A DNA stretch of 64,000 bases from Fasciolopsis buskii (lineage: Eukaryota > Platyhelminthes > Trematoda > Plagiorchiida > Fasciolidae): NCBI GenBank assembly GCA_008360955.1, contig LUCM01009391.1, positions 102,182-166,181 on the forward strand, given 5' to 3'. Each line of letters starts with the position of its first letter. Within the stretch, counting starts at the first letter, position 1. Below, piece by piece: positions 1 through 15,200 of this stretch. The notes beneath the pieces were generated by a model that was not told where the DNA came from, searched no databases, and worked only from the letters and a program-made list of their open reading frames with translations. A program made the position numbers and the translations under genes.

Positions 1-3000
1 GTGTGAAGAAATACAAAGTCCCATATGGAATCACCGTGAACAGAAGGCTATGAAAGTGTCGCCAATGCCTTTACTCGGTTAGAATATGAATGTGCAGCTG
101 TTTATAGCTATTTTGTCCTCCGTATTTAGACGTAAAATCTGCGGCTATTTGGATTAACTTATCATATGATTTAGCACAAGTTTCAAAGTAAATAGAAGAT
201 GGGTGATGAAGCGCTTGCTTTTACGAATTGGAAACCAATTCCGAATAGATTCCAAAAGAGGAGGTGCAAAAATGGGTTTTGAAAATCAAGCCTTGGAACC
301 GAAGCAGTATTACGTAATTGATGAGACATGGCGCCCTAGAAACAAATATCGGCTACCGTGGTTAGAAAGAAGTACCACAAACAGATAGTACTAGGCACTC
401 CTTACCTCTCTTAACAAGGAAACCAGTATAAGCATTACTTTCGCGAAACCGGATTCGGTCAGCAGATTGCTGTCTGGTGGAGTTGAAAATCCAACTTCTG
501 ACTTGTAGGTGGAATTTTCGTGTTTTTGACCATTCGAACATCATCGACAGAGGTTTCCACCATTTCTCAGTGTACGCTGTCATCAAATCCACTGAGCGTG
601 CTCAGGCCTTCATGTGCTGGCCATAAAACATACCTCAGTGGACTAGTTTGCAAATCATGGCCTGACGATGGCCGGTATATGCTAGCAATGTTGCGTCGCA
701 AAAGAAAATACCGAAACATCTAAGTCTGCAGACCATTTCGATGGACATCTTGCAATTTATGCTTGTGAAACTATTGTCTGCAGCATACAACACAGTGGTT
801 GAGTGTTAGACATCACCGAATGAAGAAACATTATCTATGGGAACGCTTTGTAAACTAAGGTTCGAAATTGCAATGACTTTGTTGATGTTTGTACTTAGTC
901 CACTGAGACGAAGTTGCTAACAGATAGGTGTGTTCAAAAAGTAATAAACTGAGGTGGCAGACTGAAGAATTCATTAGACCAGTAGTCCGGTGCAACCATA
1001 TTGATTAATAATCGGACCTTGCCCAAAACTTTCGATTACTGACCCGCTCCATTCATTTTGTGTCTCCTTGACTAACCCATCTGAAAGAATGGCCCTAATC
1101 AAGCAGCCATATTAAGAAACGCTCATTTTGGTTTACTGGCATGCACCTACTTATTTGATCGATTAATCAAGAATAAACAAGAATTATCCCAACACCCCTC
1201 GGCTTGGGTCCACAGAACACATCCGTGGGCGCGAGCGGCCCCAACGAGAGGATTGCGTAGATACATGGGTTTAAAACGAACACTACACATGTAGGCCCGT
1301 CCTACATGAAGGACCTTGTTGGTTCAATCGCCATATTTTACAGTGAAGACATCGATTTGATTACGTACAGTTTTCGACATTAAAAATTCGCAAAATAAGC
1401 GCACCTTTTAAATGTATCGCAAAGGCTTGTTTAGCACAGCAATTTTAGCCAATGATATTCACCTAAATGATTTTTTGGGAAAGAAGAAAAGAAACCACTG
1501 AACTCCCAAATTCTGTAAAATTTCCCTGGTAATTGGAGATGGGTGACAGCCAACAAGCATGGTTTAGGCCACGTGAATTATGAGCTATCCATTTTGACCT
1601 GAAAACAACACAGCCTAGAGTAATGGCTAACAGCATTACCGGCAGTTTTTCTAGGTCAGCTACTTTTACGAATCCTTTTCACAAATTGTCTCATTTACGG
1701 TTTATCGCACAGTGTACGAATGTGAGAAGAGATGAGATGAAACAATGTGAAATGGAGTTGCCTACAGACGGAACAGAAAGAACCGAATAAACGGAAGCAT
1801 GCGGATTTCGATTATTGTCCATCACTTGTAGAAACAGTACGTTGACAACGGAATCTTGATCGATTTTATAAAGTATTGCATTTCATTTGAAATTGATGAT
1901 TTGTGCAAATCCTAAGCAGAAAACAAAGTTAGTCTAATAGTTATTTTTGCGCAGTACTCTCAGCATTTAAACGTTTCTGACAAACAGAATGCGAATCCCA
2001 TGGGATTCTACGACAATGCGTTGGTCTAGCCAGACACACCCAGTGAAACTGATGCAAGTGGAATGCGATGAGAATAGATTTTTGGCATTGGCGCACACAT
2101 TGGAAATGAGTATTTTTTTGTTAAAATCATATGGCGCCAGTGCACTTGGTAAATGTTAAAAATTTATTTCGCTTTTTTATTTTTCTCCCGCCAGGTAACT
2201 CTAGGGTTTGAAAGTGACTGGGCCATTCAAGTGACAAATTCTCGTAGATTTAGACAATAAATAGAAAATGATTAACGGAATATTTGGGCTGAAAAACAGA
2301 CCTAGACTTTTGCTAGTCGAATTCACTTTAAAACGATAACAGTAACTGTGAGCACACATAGTCGTTGTTACTAATTCACCAGATACTAACGGCAAAATAA
2401 ATAGTGTTCCCAGTTGCGTTGTTAATGGTTTTTCACATGACAATTAGTGAAATACATTTGCCTCAAAAGTTGACAACTGAATGCTCTGAAAACAGATCAG
2501 TTCTGCCATCCGGACTACCACTACCTTTTATTTAATGTTAAATTTGCAGTTTCATTGCTAAGATAATAAGTCTAAGGCAGTTACCATTCTTCTAATTAAT
2601 GTGCTACCTGAAATCTAAGGCCAGGAGTGATTCTGGCAAGTTTCAAAATTCTCATATCAAACAGTCGTAAGATCCAGCTTTTTTACACTTTTTTCCAGTG
2701 TCTACTGAGACATGCCGAGTAGAGCGTGATTTCCCATAGGCAGATAAGTTCAGTGCCTCCGGAATTTCGAAGTTTCTCATCTTTGGTCGTTTAGCCTGAA
2801 CATGTGTACCTAGAACCAATTGAATTTTTGTTTGAGTTTGAATGATTCTCAAGCATGTGACATCGAAGTTTTGGCGCAGATCTTATCCCCAACAAATGGA
2901 ATGTTGTGAATTAATCGTAACCTTCTAGACATGATCTCTAGAGATAAGAAAAATAGATAAAAGTATTTATTTTGCAGATTAGAGAATTACTAGCTGAAAT

Positions 3001-6000
3001 ATCACGATGCAATTTTGTTTCTTGCGATCGTCTTTTAGATTATTTTTTTGTCCGTCAAATTGCATCAATCACATTTGATTGCTGAAAAACACGTTACGCG
3101 CGCTAACATTGCGCAGTCCGTGTATGAAAATACTGCTCAGTCTTCGGGGATGTTCCCGGTTTGGAACCAAGAAGCTGTCGTTCGGCTTAAATTGCCGCAT
3201 TTACACCAGTCGGCTGTTTGTTTCTTATATGGAACTTTCAAGTAGGTTAATCACCAAACCTCGACATTCAGCTGACCAAATGAACAGGCATGTACTTACA
3301 ATCGATCTCCCAGGGGAGCGTCGTAATCACTGAAAGCATCCTAGTTTTGGTGCAAAAATTTTGACCAGTGATGATGTATCCAAGTTATGCCTCAAAGGAA
3401 CTTGCAAAATGCGCCCTTACCATTGAGCGCATCCCACCGCAAGATGTTAACGTTGGACATTAATGTAATAGGCTAACAAAAAACATCACTATAAATCGCG
3501 TTTAAAAAGCAACTGACGAAAATACATGTCACGCTAAGGTCACGTGAGGACTGGACAACTCCGTTGAAATTTGGTTTGTCTACTGCAGACAGATGGATAG
3601 GGCTTACTGTCGAGGCTAATGTCATGAGATTCCTTTCACAAAGAAGAATGCAACTATATTTTCTGGTTACGAATATTTTAACCACCGTCGTTATGTTTGC
3701 CAAGTGGTTGACATTAAGTCGAAATCGTACTGATGTGATTCTGTATAAGCTATCTTAAATGCTTTTCAACAAAATTCAACATGCACCACAGCACTTTTCT
3801 AGAGATCCATAATCAAAACCGTGTGAAACTTTTATATTTTAGAATAATTTTGCGTTCATTCATTCCATTTCTATTTCGCCAAGGGTTTGAAACTCAAAAT
3901 GAAGGGGTCGTCCGATGTACAAACAAAATAGCAGCGGTCGGCTTAGATGGTCGTCTATTTTTGCTAATATGATAAAGCGAAGCTATTGCGAAAGTGGAAC
4001 AACTGAGTCAGACCGAGTTACAGTGTTTGGTTATGGAAAAAGCAACAGCTCTTTTTCGATTCTGCACGAACCGTTTTAACTTAATACAAAATCTCTGCAA
4101 CCTTCTAGGGATATACAGACGATTACGTAGAAATTAGAACTAAAAGGCTCCAGTTTCTAGACTTACTGGCGATCTGTCATCCTCGATGAAAAGTCCACGA
4201 CGTTGAATTTTGAAGTGGAAGAGTTCTCTTTGGTGATGACATCCATACAGATTTTTCTTATCTTTCTTGTTTCGTTCTCCCCCTGTTTGTCCTGCCTGTC
4301 CACTATTTCGACTGAAATGAACCTGCACACAGATCAGTTCCTGCTCTCTCTCTCTCGCTCTGCAAACATATATATATATAATTATATAGAAGTACGACGA
4401 TTCTAAACATGGGAAACGAAGCCTGTATGTTGAGATGTGGCTTTCGCACGATTCACAGCTAACTTGCTATTATGAATGCTGCGAGCGAGGAGATGGCAAT
4501 TTTACATGCAGAGTGGGTAACTTCCGTCATTTGTATAAACGTAAGACATTCAAATAAAAGTAATTTATCTGTAAAATTCTTCTAAAGTTCATAAGCTGCA
4601 AGATGTGGCACCCAAGTCACCTGAACCATCTGATCCCAGTTCATACAAGTTAGTTTGTTCAGCAACTGTGGTTTGCAAATGCTATGCAGTATTATCCATC
4701 CAGCGAGAAGCATATTAGTCACTTTCCTTGTGAAAAACTGTCGGTTTTATGCCATGGGACGAACGTCTATGGTTTTATTTTAGTCATCTGTTTTGTTGGA
4801 ACAGTCTTAGTGGATTAGTAAAGGCAGCGGACTGACATCTGAGCTTTTGGGAATAAATTATTCGTAAATACCGACAAATAATCTGAGAGAGCAAGACGTG
4901 TTACTTATTTGAATCGGTTGACATCCGTGATGTTTCCAAACCGCCGTGACCGTTTCTCGGCACCGCGCGTTCAAAGCTTACAAATAGCAATGAGAATTTG
5001 ACACCCAAAAATTAATTGACGACTTTATTTCGTCAAATATCTGACAACGCTGACCTGTATGTATGCAGGTTACCAACCTGCCAGCCTGCTATTCGGGATA
5101 AATGGTAGTTTTCTTGTCATCCAACGTTATTTTTTTGTTTTTTTTTACTTGTAGTGAAATACTTTTGGACAATTATTACTGTCGGCTACTTACAGACGTG
5201 AAGAAAACTACATAATTGTTACCACCAATTGTCCGAACAGCACGAATTAAAAAATAAACGAACCCTGAGTATTTCATTTGCACAGGATTTCTTTCAACGT
5301 GTGCTTATTCATTTTGACTCCTAATCCGTGAGTCTTTCTGTCATTTACGCGTGGCTGTACACGAAACCATTTGTCCAACACAAGTTTTCAAGTATCCCGT
5401 AAAGTTACTTTGAACGAGATGCCGCCAATATGTTTATATTTCAAGGCCTTACCCAAAGCCGTAGTGTATATTCTTTCTCTGGAACATCGAACCGCAAATT
5501 GGAACTTTCCCCATTTCGAATCTGTACCTCATATTCTCATAATCTGGCGAGAGCTATTTGTGATCAGTTAAACCTGTTTCATTCTAATTAATCTTGTTCT
5601 TCCCTGTCGTCATTATAGTATAGCTTTGTGGCTGATCTTGCACGGGTGTCTGGTCCAAATGTAGTCTGTGGCTTTTGCCATTATTGTCTTTCAGTGTTCA
5701 ACATTTATATTTTCCTCTGTGCAACCAGACTTGTTACAAATCTCGTGCGAATTAACTGATGAACATTCACCGATTTTTTTTACACCCCTTGATAACGAAA
5801 CACCAAGTGACATCTATTTTCAAGATTAGACGATAAATTCGAGGCTGCAGTGTACAGACGGAGACCAATGGTAAGAGCATGCTCGCGTACAATTCAGGTT
5901 AACACGCAGTTATGCTAATAGCTTTTTGGTCACCGGTCTTTTGTGTGGAGGCTGAAGCGCAATGAAAAACGAACTCCTCTGTGTGTTGGCCCTGTTTTCC

Positions 6001-6780
6001 GGGTCATTAAATACCGAAAGTATACCTCAACGTTTTTGTAAAAAAACGTTCGGTGGAACATTAAGATTTTAATTTGACGGGACCAGCAACATTAACAAAT
6101 CAGGGAAACAAATTAGGTTTTTTTGCTTATCGATTGGCTTATAATCCATTGAGTATATGGTTTGATTGGTTTTGCTATTGATCGTTAGTGTATCACGGTG
6201 TCCGCTCGCTCGTTTCGCTTTGGGCAGGTACGTTGTGGATTTCAACTAATGAAAAAGTGGACAGAAAAGAACCATGATGAGATATCTCACGCCTGATTCA
6301 ATGGAAGATATAAAGTAAAGTAAAGCCAACAACAACCCAGCCATTACTTGTTTGGTTAACATTCACAAGAACTATTACCGTCTAGCGATCTGTAGAACCA
6401 CCAATTGTTTTAATTATTGTCCATTTATTTTCAATTTAATCATGATATTTGTTTTATTAATCTGACTGGGTGAGCCATATGAATGTGAGACTAAAAGTTT
6501 CAGACAAAGCTGCATGAACGTCTGTGTTAATTCATATCAAGTCATATGTAAAAGAGCTTTTGTATTCCTGGATAATGTTGCATTTGGAGCTGCAATATGT
6601 CAAACACATGAACGAAACATGCGAGCAGTGTGGACTTACTGAAACACTTAGGATGAGAAGAGCGGTCAGACGATAGTAGTATAAAATGACAAGAAAACTG
6701 CCTTACATCATTCAAATAATATCAGTGTAGGGAAGCCAACGATCACTTAGCACAAGTTGGCAATTTATAAATTAGCAAAT
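1..6780. other. non-coding stretch, no gene recognised
   Basis: No open frame here exceeds about 85 codons, and none shows a recognisable domain or convincing splice borders. It contains AT-rich intergenic or intronic DNA with short TA runs (for example near 4370-4388). I see nothing else that I can support. Confidence 0.5.
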
Positions 6781-6970
6781 CGGCAGTGGTCAAGCGGATA
6801 ACGTCATGGCTCTTAGGGCCTGAAGCTCGCGGGTTCGGATCTTCCCACTGCCGGTCAACTTCCTCACTTGGCAGCCCTCTCTTGGCTGCGGCCCCCTTCC
6901 TGAAGAATGATGTACATTGTTGTTCGGTTAATAAAAGAAGTGAAAGACAAAAAATAAAAGAACTCCAGTA
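6781..6970 (+). mobile_element. tRNA-derived SINE, full-length copy
   Basis: The head reads like a tRNA. An A-box-like TGGTCAAGCGG is followed about 40 bases later by a B-box-like GGGTTCGGATC, and the ends (CGGCAGTGG... / ...CCACTGCCG) pair as an acceptor-like stem. The body then carries CCGGTCAACTTCCTCACT, a TGGCAGCCC block and CTTCCTG-AA-ATGAT, ending in an A-rich tail with AATAAA-like units. The same order and most of the same words recur at 20.6 kb, so this is a dispersed short interspersed element and not a functional tRNA gene. Transcription would be by RNA polymerase III from the internal boxes, and mobilisation would depend on a LINE. That is family knowledge; the source tRNA was not determined. 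Confidence 0.85.
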
Positions 6971-7134
6971 AATCTTGCTCTTTAAGGGACGCGAGCGGAG
7001 GCAGAAACAACACGGGAGCTAATTGTGCAGAAAATTGGCAAAACACAAGAAGAGCTTTCGAATACTGTGTACTGATATCGATCGGCGTTGATTTTCTTGC
7101 TGTTCAAAAGCCGATTACAGAAAATATTGATGCG

Positions 7135-7270
7135 ACCGAAATCTCGACACTCTAAACTCAAACTCGTCGGTTCGATTTCTCCAACAGTCGGTCAACTTCC
7201 GGCTCGATAGTCTTTTGTAGGCGACGACTCCATCTCTGAAAATTATAAACTGCATGACTTTATTATTTAA
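7135..7270 (+). mobile_element. degenerate SINE copy of the same family
   Basis: The T-arm-like CGGTTCGATTTCTCC is followed by AGTCGGTCAACTTCC. A diverged version of the family body then ends in CTCTGAAAATTATAAA and an A-rich tail. The tRNA head upstream is largely unrecognisable. It lies about 165 bases downstream of the better copy in the same orientation, so it may be an older independent insertion or a decayed tandem duplicate. Identity is clearly lower than between the 6.8 and 20.6 kb copies. Confidence 0.55.
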
Positions 7271-10200
7271 AAAAACTAAAAAATGTTTTCGTAGAATAAT
7301 ATTTGCGTGTATGTGTTTGTCCTGTTCTGCTACGATTTACAAACTATTTGGGGATTAAACAAAAGGACCGAAATACTTTTATTTAAAACTGGACAAAATA
7401 GTTGTGGTTTCAAAAAACAGGAAATATAACACTATGTACTGCCAAACCGAAGCAAATGTTTCGGAGATGCCCTCAGATTACGAGGTGTAAACAGCAACTG
7501 ATAAAACTTGTGTACGTTGTGGAAAAATAGTTCGACGTGACTGATGAAAGAAAGGTGAAAAATAATAAACGGAAACATCGAGGTGAAAATTTAAAATATT
7601 GGAACATCGTAGTATCGGCCAAGAACCAAAGTTTTGATTACTTCGTATACTGAGCGCGCCCCATCGAATGGAAGCAAAATAGTTGGGTGGTATCTAGCGC
7701 GGTTACCTGAACATATTCACACACTTTCTCCGTATTCGTAATTTGAATGAGACTTCCATGCAGATCAGTTTTTTTCTAAGGTATTCATTGGATCTACCTG
7801 GTACAAGAAAAGCAGGCTTGCTGGCTGGCAGGTAGATTTTAGTTGTACAACATCAAACAAAATGATCGTCCTGGTTTTGATTAGCACTAACATCACATCA
7901 TCATTTGGAGATGCACCGTCCATAATCAGCGCTATAAACACTCCACTTCACTCAAACGGAGACTTTGTTTACTCTCAGGAATTTTGACGATGACGTCATC
8001 TGCCTTGAAAGCTACCCCTTCTTTGGTCAAGATAGGGTGCAACTCAAGAAGCGAAGGAGAAACAGCATTGCCGCTCACACCAATAGCCGATGGAACGACT
8101 GCGCCACAGTCTTTACTTTTTCCAGTAACCGCGCTTTTCTTACAGTTGCAAGAAAATTGGCAATGTGTACGCTTCTCCTAGCAGGATACCAGTCAGCTCC
8201 GTGATGCACGAATAACTGTTTTTTTACACGGCTGTCTGACAGCTTATTCCCTATTTTTGTTCATTTTAGCCTCGCCCCCACCTATCCCCCGTTCGATCTC
8301 GGCTTGGTGACTTGTGTCCTATCTGAAAAGATAGTCAGCCAGTATCGCGGTTTATTTCCTCATACGGGTGAATACCAATGTTTCGTCCAGCGACTAGTCT
8401 GTCGTGTCATTTGGATCTATAGTTTATTCCCGAGATGCTCACCATTCGTTTGTTAGAACTGAGGAAATTTAGACTAGAACAAAAAAATTTGTCTCCGCAA
8501 ATATTTCCTTTTTTATCAAAAATCCGTCTTCTTAATCTTCTCGGTTTTCCTTCGAGGGTATCATCCCTACTTCACATTAATTCACCTAGACACTGAATAT
8601 TATCGTTGACGCCTGCTGTCACATTGAAACCCTGTTTCACAACAACGCCAGCATAGCTTAGCCTCTCCTTAGGTAGTGCTGATGACTGAAAGAAAACGTC
8701 TACCATTTCAGTGACCTAGATTTTGTGAGACGTTACTCATTTTTCATCAAAACGAAAATAAATCGCTGTAACTGAGCCTTCCCCAATCACTTTTCTCGAA
8801 ACCACCGACGTTATATCCTTGTCATGGTATCAGACTGTTGTGTAGTCAACGCATTCGACAGCCAATTTCGAATAAGGATGTCGATATCCTGAATGTTGCA
8901 TACGTTCTGGCCATGTGACACTATGCCATCTTATATAGCGTCTGTTAACTCGGAAAATGAGCCTTCTACTCATGGGGAATATTTAAGATTCTTCCATCTC
9001 CAAATTCTTCTTCCGAAATTGATCCGGAACGCCTATAATCCATTCTTCTCAAACTAAAAGCAAACTACCCTGAGGAAGTTGGGACTGCTTTCGTCAACAA
9101 ATCCTTTGTTACTGGTGTCATACCAGCTTCATGGAAATCAGCAACAGTGGTTCTCACCTCCATAGGTGCAACCCTAAACATGTTATCAGGGCAATTTTGT
9201 TGCATTTTCTTTATCTCCTCTGAGTTTTCATGAACCGGACATTTGATTCCCAATGGTAGATGTTCCACCGTTGGTATCCATAGAGATCCACTTTAACTGG
9301 CATATACACCAAACTGGTGTTCTATGCAGGCATTTTGTTCCTAAGAGTTCATATGGCTTTGTGAAATCACTCAGTCATATCGCTTTAGGTTTTACTTTTA
9401 GTTCTGACTGGGTTCCTCGCTCCCTCGTTCTATATCAGCTCAAGTCTTTTATATTCGCCTTTCCAACGCACTTCCAAATGGACTTAAGAAAAAACCGAAC
9501 ATGTCCACCTTGAGCCCACACGATTTCTGGTTACGAATGAATTATGGGAAATCTGCTTTCGGACATGCATGTCAGAAAACGTTTCCCGTGGTGTTCACCA
9601 TTTCTCTGACAACGTAAGCAGCTTTAGTTTTCTATTCAAGCATATCTGTCCATTTTTGTTTTTGCGGTTGAATGAAGTGTAAGTTTCTTAACTTGGGAAT
9701 GTATATCAAACAATACAATACACTTGAGCACAATAAAATACAAACATTTTTGCGGATTGATTCGGGATTCAAGGCCAACTTGTTCTGAAGAAAGTTTCCT
9801 CAAGTAATCGAAACTTCTGTCAAAAAGATCTTGAATTTTTATTTTTAATAAATCTAGCACACGAAACAGCCAGTCTTTGATAGAATTCGAACACAATTTG
9901 GACTTGGTACATGTAATAAAATTCAACCGTTTCTGCCTATTAACAGTGGAGTTTTATCGACGATAATTAAGTATTACAAAAACTCCGTGACGGGAAATTG
10001 GGCGAAGACCAGCTAATGAGATGTCCCGAGTTATCCTGCAGATTGGCTTGACATTTCTCAACGTCACCAAACTAACCGCAAGTGTATTTGCATTCCGTGA
10101 GTTTCGGGGCAACAGGACGCTGGAGAACATAGAGTGGAAAAAGGATGCGAAGTGGGTGACAACATCTTAATAAACTGAGATCGCTTTTCAAGACAATTCA

Positions 10201-12166
10201 GGGGCAACCTATCTTAGGTGCTCAAATCATTCACTGAACGAATTCCTTTTCCCTGTTTTTAATAGGCGATAAGTCCAGGTGTTTTTTATTTACCGCGGCT
10301 TTTTTCGACTGAGTTGCGTTAATTTGTACTTAAAATTTTACGCCGTACAGAATAGTGCAGTATAAGACAAAGTAATTCAAAGAAAATATCTTAACTGGCA
10401 GCGCAAACTCCACAATCGCTGAGAGGAGAGTGCAATGATGCAGGATGCCAACTGCGCTAGTGTGATCAGAAAAAGGCTTTACAATGCAGAATGCGCAACT
10501 AATTGCAAAGGCAAGTGAATGAACAATCTAATTCAAAGCGGGAAATGCAAATGTCAGCCATTTGGAATTCAAAATGCATGCGATCACGAGACCGAACATC
10601 CGTTAACTTGAGAGTATAACGTGCATTTTCGAATAATTTCAACGAATAGATGGAGCAGATTATGCATGAATGGTCGTTTAGTGCAAACTTTTGCAAAGTA
10701 CTCGGGTTTCATCCAGTTCTTGAGGCAGGATAACGGTTAAATTAGCAAAATAATGGCTCTGGGATTTCAAAAGCATGTTTTTTAGTGGAGTAGGAAAAAG
10801 TTGGTAGGCTCCATTAAGTGAGATTTCTTTTGACTTTCAGCAAACTTTTGTCAATCGAGACTTCACTAACTGCAATGGGTTCGTCAGACGCGACAAACAT
10901 AGTGGAGCTAACGTGCAACTAATGGTTGAGTTATTGCAAGTCGACACTAGATTTTGGGTTTGAGTTCTACTAACATTTTAGTTTAACCAGAGCTATTGTT
11001 AACTGTTGCTATCGACACATGTTTTGACCTACACGTACAGCAGTAAGATTTATATGACTTTGGGGCCACTAAAATCGAAATTCACATCACAGATGTTTCT
11101 GTCTTGAATCCAGTGTTTCATCACCGGTCGAGAAGAATTAGAGCTCACGTGTGTGCGTTTCTCGGTGGCTCTCCAGAATTACAAAATTTACATTGATTTT
11201 GGCATTGTACTTCTTTGACAACGTGAAAAAAGCTTCCCATTTTCACCTTACCTGCGACCCTTGAAGATTGAAAGTTGGTTTTAAAATGTTATAAAACCTT
11301 GAGAATTCTTCAGCCACTTCCGTTCCGAAGGTGGATATTTCTGGTGATGGAACTCTTAGAAGTCAATGAAATAAACAATTCAGACTTATCAGCGCATGCT
11401 GTTTTACTTGCGTTCTCTAATTTCATGTTCACCTTACTCCATTACCTACACCGCAAGCTTCTTATCATATTGCGCAAGCGATCCAATTAAATATGTCAGT
11501 GGCACTTTTATTATTGCTAAATGTTCCGGTGATGAAGACATATATAACGAGGTACGACATTTTAGCGCTTTCATTTTTACCGTCGACAGAAAACTGACAT
11601 TTCCAGACATGCTGGTTGTTAAATATATCAACGGCATTTAGGCAAAATTATCATATTGAAAAAGACACAAAATGTCAGGAATATAAACCCAGTGCAATGT
11701 AGTGCAACTTTCAACGTAAACAAAGCACTAACTCTTCAAAATTTTCTAACAACGTACACCTAATGACTGAAATGCACCATCATTTATTGTACGCAAAAGT
11801 CTATGCAATACAATATAATACAACACAATACAGTACAAGCGTGTTAGGAAAAAGGTGGACGAAATGAATAGAAAATAAACCAATGAGCATAATTAGGCAG
11901 GTCAGCGATCATCAGTGATTTGATCACAAAAATCCACACCCACAGTATTATTCCTAGCTAAATCCAACAAATCAAATCAGCACTAAAGGAAAGAGTTTTA
12001 TGTGAAATTCGAATCCACGGACCATGATGAATGCCATATTGGTCAAAACTGAAGAAAAATGTCCACCGAAATGAATAAGAATAGACTATCTTCAAGGAGA
12101 CATGATTAGTTTTCTTTTAATCTACTACAGGGATAATTGAGAAAAAATCTTACAATCAAAAACTTT
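7271..12166. other. non-coding stretch, no gene recognised
   Basis: Several short frames occur. The longest is a 96-codon minus-strand frame at 9636-9926, Lys/Leu-rich with no recognised domain. None has supportive splice sites or similarity that I recognise. Simple ATACAATACA-type repetition occurs near 11810-11835. Confidence 0.45.
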
Positions 12167-12263
12167 AAAACTTGCCTTGAGAAAGACTACCCACAATAGT
12201 CGAAATGTTTGCGTATTCCATCTACCAACAACGCTGTGTTATTAACATTATATCATTCACAAT
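12167..12263 (+). repeat. 97-bp dispersed repeat, copy 1
   Basis: Matches 46763-46859 in the same orientation with about 10 differences over 97 bases by my reading. It includes the start AAAACTTGCCTTGAGAAAG and a short imperfect hairpin (GACTACccacaATAGTC). It has no coding potential. The shape, a conserved block with hairpin and no frame, would suit the 3' end of a non-LTR retrotransposon or a SINE tail, but no attached reverse transcriptase is visible here. Confidence 0.75.
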
Positions 12264-15200
12264 AGAAAAAAACTTAATCTGAAGGGGGTCCGATCTTTGG
12301 AGTAAACAACAAGACACTCACCGGAGTTTTTGAGACACTGGCACTTTCAAGATGGTTTATTCAAAATTCACGAAATTGGATCGTGTATATAGTCAGAGGG
12401 GGAACAGACGTTAACTTACTTGAGGAAGCTGGAACTGAAACTAGCATACTCAAAACATAAGATCTTTGCTAATAAACCCAAATTCCTCATACTGATTTAT
12501 CTTTGTAACAAATGATTTACATACTCACAAAAATAAATGAAAATGGAAGCTCATGCCAGTTATGCATAACTAGAAACCAGGCCCCCTCCAGAGGGCAACA
12601 AGAGTTCAAAGTTTCCTAATAAGACCATATTCAAAGCTGATAATAAACTAGCTAATTCAAAAGCTCACTCCCAGACACGGGTTCATAGATGTCATCTCGA
12701 CCAGCTGTGAAGCGCTCGCAAGCCGAATGTCGAAGTCAGTGAGCAGAACCTTCTGAACTCTATCAACCTGAGCTACGGCCAACACAGATGTTAATCATCG
12801 CTGAATGTAACGTTCTCTAATTGAATAACTTGAAATGTCCCCGACTTCGAGAAATCTTGCGTTTTATTTCTCAGAAGTTTGTTCGGGCGGGAAAACAGCT
12901 AATATCAGTACCGGAGAGGAATACAGCTGGGGTTAAAGAAATAGTTCTGAAACAAAGTGTGTGACGCAGGAATAAAGTACGGTGATCCAAAACTCCAGTG
13001 GACGTTCACTCATAGACAAAGATTATGTTGGTATTTGCAAACTGATACATGATCCAGTCAAGCATCAACAGTTGTAGGAATATGCACGCGATCTTCAATA
13101 ACAGCGTCGGACAAGAAAGAAATATTGCATACTTTAGTCTTTGGCGGCAACGAACTAAAACTGAAATAGCCGTGTAGAACTTATCTCAAAGCACTCGTTT
13201 AGGTGTCAAGAGCCACAAGAAATTTATCAATGGAAGGTAACAGAGTGGATTAGGACTAGGATGGAAAAAAATGCAGTTCATAAGATGGTAATTTAAAACG
13301 TGAACTGGGGAGATTAACTGCACATGTGAAGCCAAAGTCGTGTCAATCTCTCTTCTAATTCCCCAGTTTGATGAGCGATCTTTGTTGAAAAAATCGCATC
13401 GATCGAGAACAACTGCACCTTCTTAGATATCAGCATGCATTGAGTCGTTTTGTAGAAGAATAACCCAGACAGGGTCAATTTTGATCCTCGAGGTCATACG
13501 GCTTATACCACGTCCCAGGTCGTTTCAGATTTAGGTCATACGTCTTTAGGCTTATATAAAACGTACTTGGGATTTGGGCAAAAACATATCCTATTTTACC
13601 AAGACCAAGAAATGCGCGTCTATTCACAAATTTTAGGAAAGAGCACGAAGCAATCGGTGTCATCAGCAAAGCACATGCACAAATGCGTTCATGTGAAATG
13701 AACGATACGACACTGACTATCGTCTCAAAATAATCGAAGATCTGACATGTAAAGACGGAAATGTCCCGCTGTCAGATGGAAGATATCGACTCTGCTAAGT
13801 TTCAATTTCGTCAGACATTTCACGTTGTGAAATTTCAAAAAACGGGTTCACCTGAGAGTTAAACAGGTGCCCCTAATACTGAGTTTCTAAGTTTGCAAAA
13901 CCAAAACGTGACCACTTATCAGAAAACTGCCAATCCGTTGAATGATTTTTCGGGGTAACATGTTTTGCTCTTCTGTCTAAGTGGACATAAACTAGATATT
14001 TCGGACTGCGGCATCTTTCGCGTTGTTGCTGACCTATTTTACTGCTAACTGACAGTTTACTTTTGTGAGTGATAGTTTGAAGAGAAAACAAATGTGGACT
14101 GTAGAACAATTCAATTCACGTAATCTACGGCACTGATTTTCCTCATGAAAAACAAAATAACCGGATAAGATGTTGTCTTACTTCGTGGGACATAATTCCG
14201 TTGATGAGATGAACGATATGTGGGTTGCTTTGTCCAGTCACGTGTTGTCCGGAAAAAGGATTTTCCACAAAAGCTAAAGCTTTTGTCCTTACAACAAAAT
14301 AGCGTGTTCTTTACACGTGCAAAAGCACACCTTAACGGAGATTCAAAAACGTCCGATAATACTCGTCACCTAATCCGCCATCAGCTTCGCTCGATGGGAC
14401 GCAGAAGTCGTCCACACCCGGCGTTGTGTACATTGTGGGGACAGTTTGTAATGTGTTAACTGGCTGTCCTGGAATTAGACACGCGAATATTCTTTACCCA
14501 CCATAAACGCGAGCTCATCAAATTGTTTGCACATCACAACAGATTTCCTGACGAGGGCAGAGTGAACAGAATCAAAAACGGAAGCCTTTGCTGAACAGAT
14601 GTTATTTGCTTTGTTAACAGTCGGTGATCGTGTATTGTATCATTAAGGGTTCCATCAATCGTTTTGAAAATGTCACGCATTCTGTTTATGTGAAAGCTGA
14701 TTACAACACAGGCATAATTCAATAAATAACTTTGCACGGGGAAAACAAAAAAAATGCAGGAGCAAATATGTTTAAAGTCTTGGGAACAAATTCGAAGGAA
14801 ATTTTTGTTGAAAATTACTGATGATCATAACCGGACATAATTACACCTTACTAGATTAATCGCGCGAGAACAACCCCATAAAATTCTAGCAGTATGTAAC
14901 CTACACAGCGGTTGTATACATATACAATTATTGCCTGAAAGCGCTGCAAACAAAAAAAGATCATACAAACGCATCAGCAAGAGATGATTCACTCTCCTAT
15001 CTATAACCATGGCTTTGGCAAACACGAAAAAGTCGATCTTCTACTGTTTTGGAGCAGGCTGAGAAGTGAGATTTTCCGTCATGACCAACCTGGTTTTGAA
15101 GCATGCTTGAATGGTTATTTCGCCTTGCTTCTGGCTAGCTGGTCAACTAGTTCCCCGGCTGCGACTGTTAGCAAACAAGCCACTGTCATTGGATGGCCAG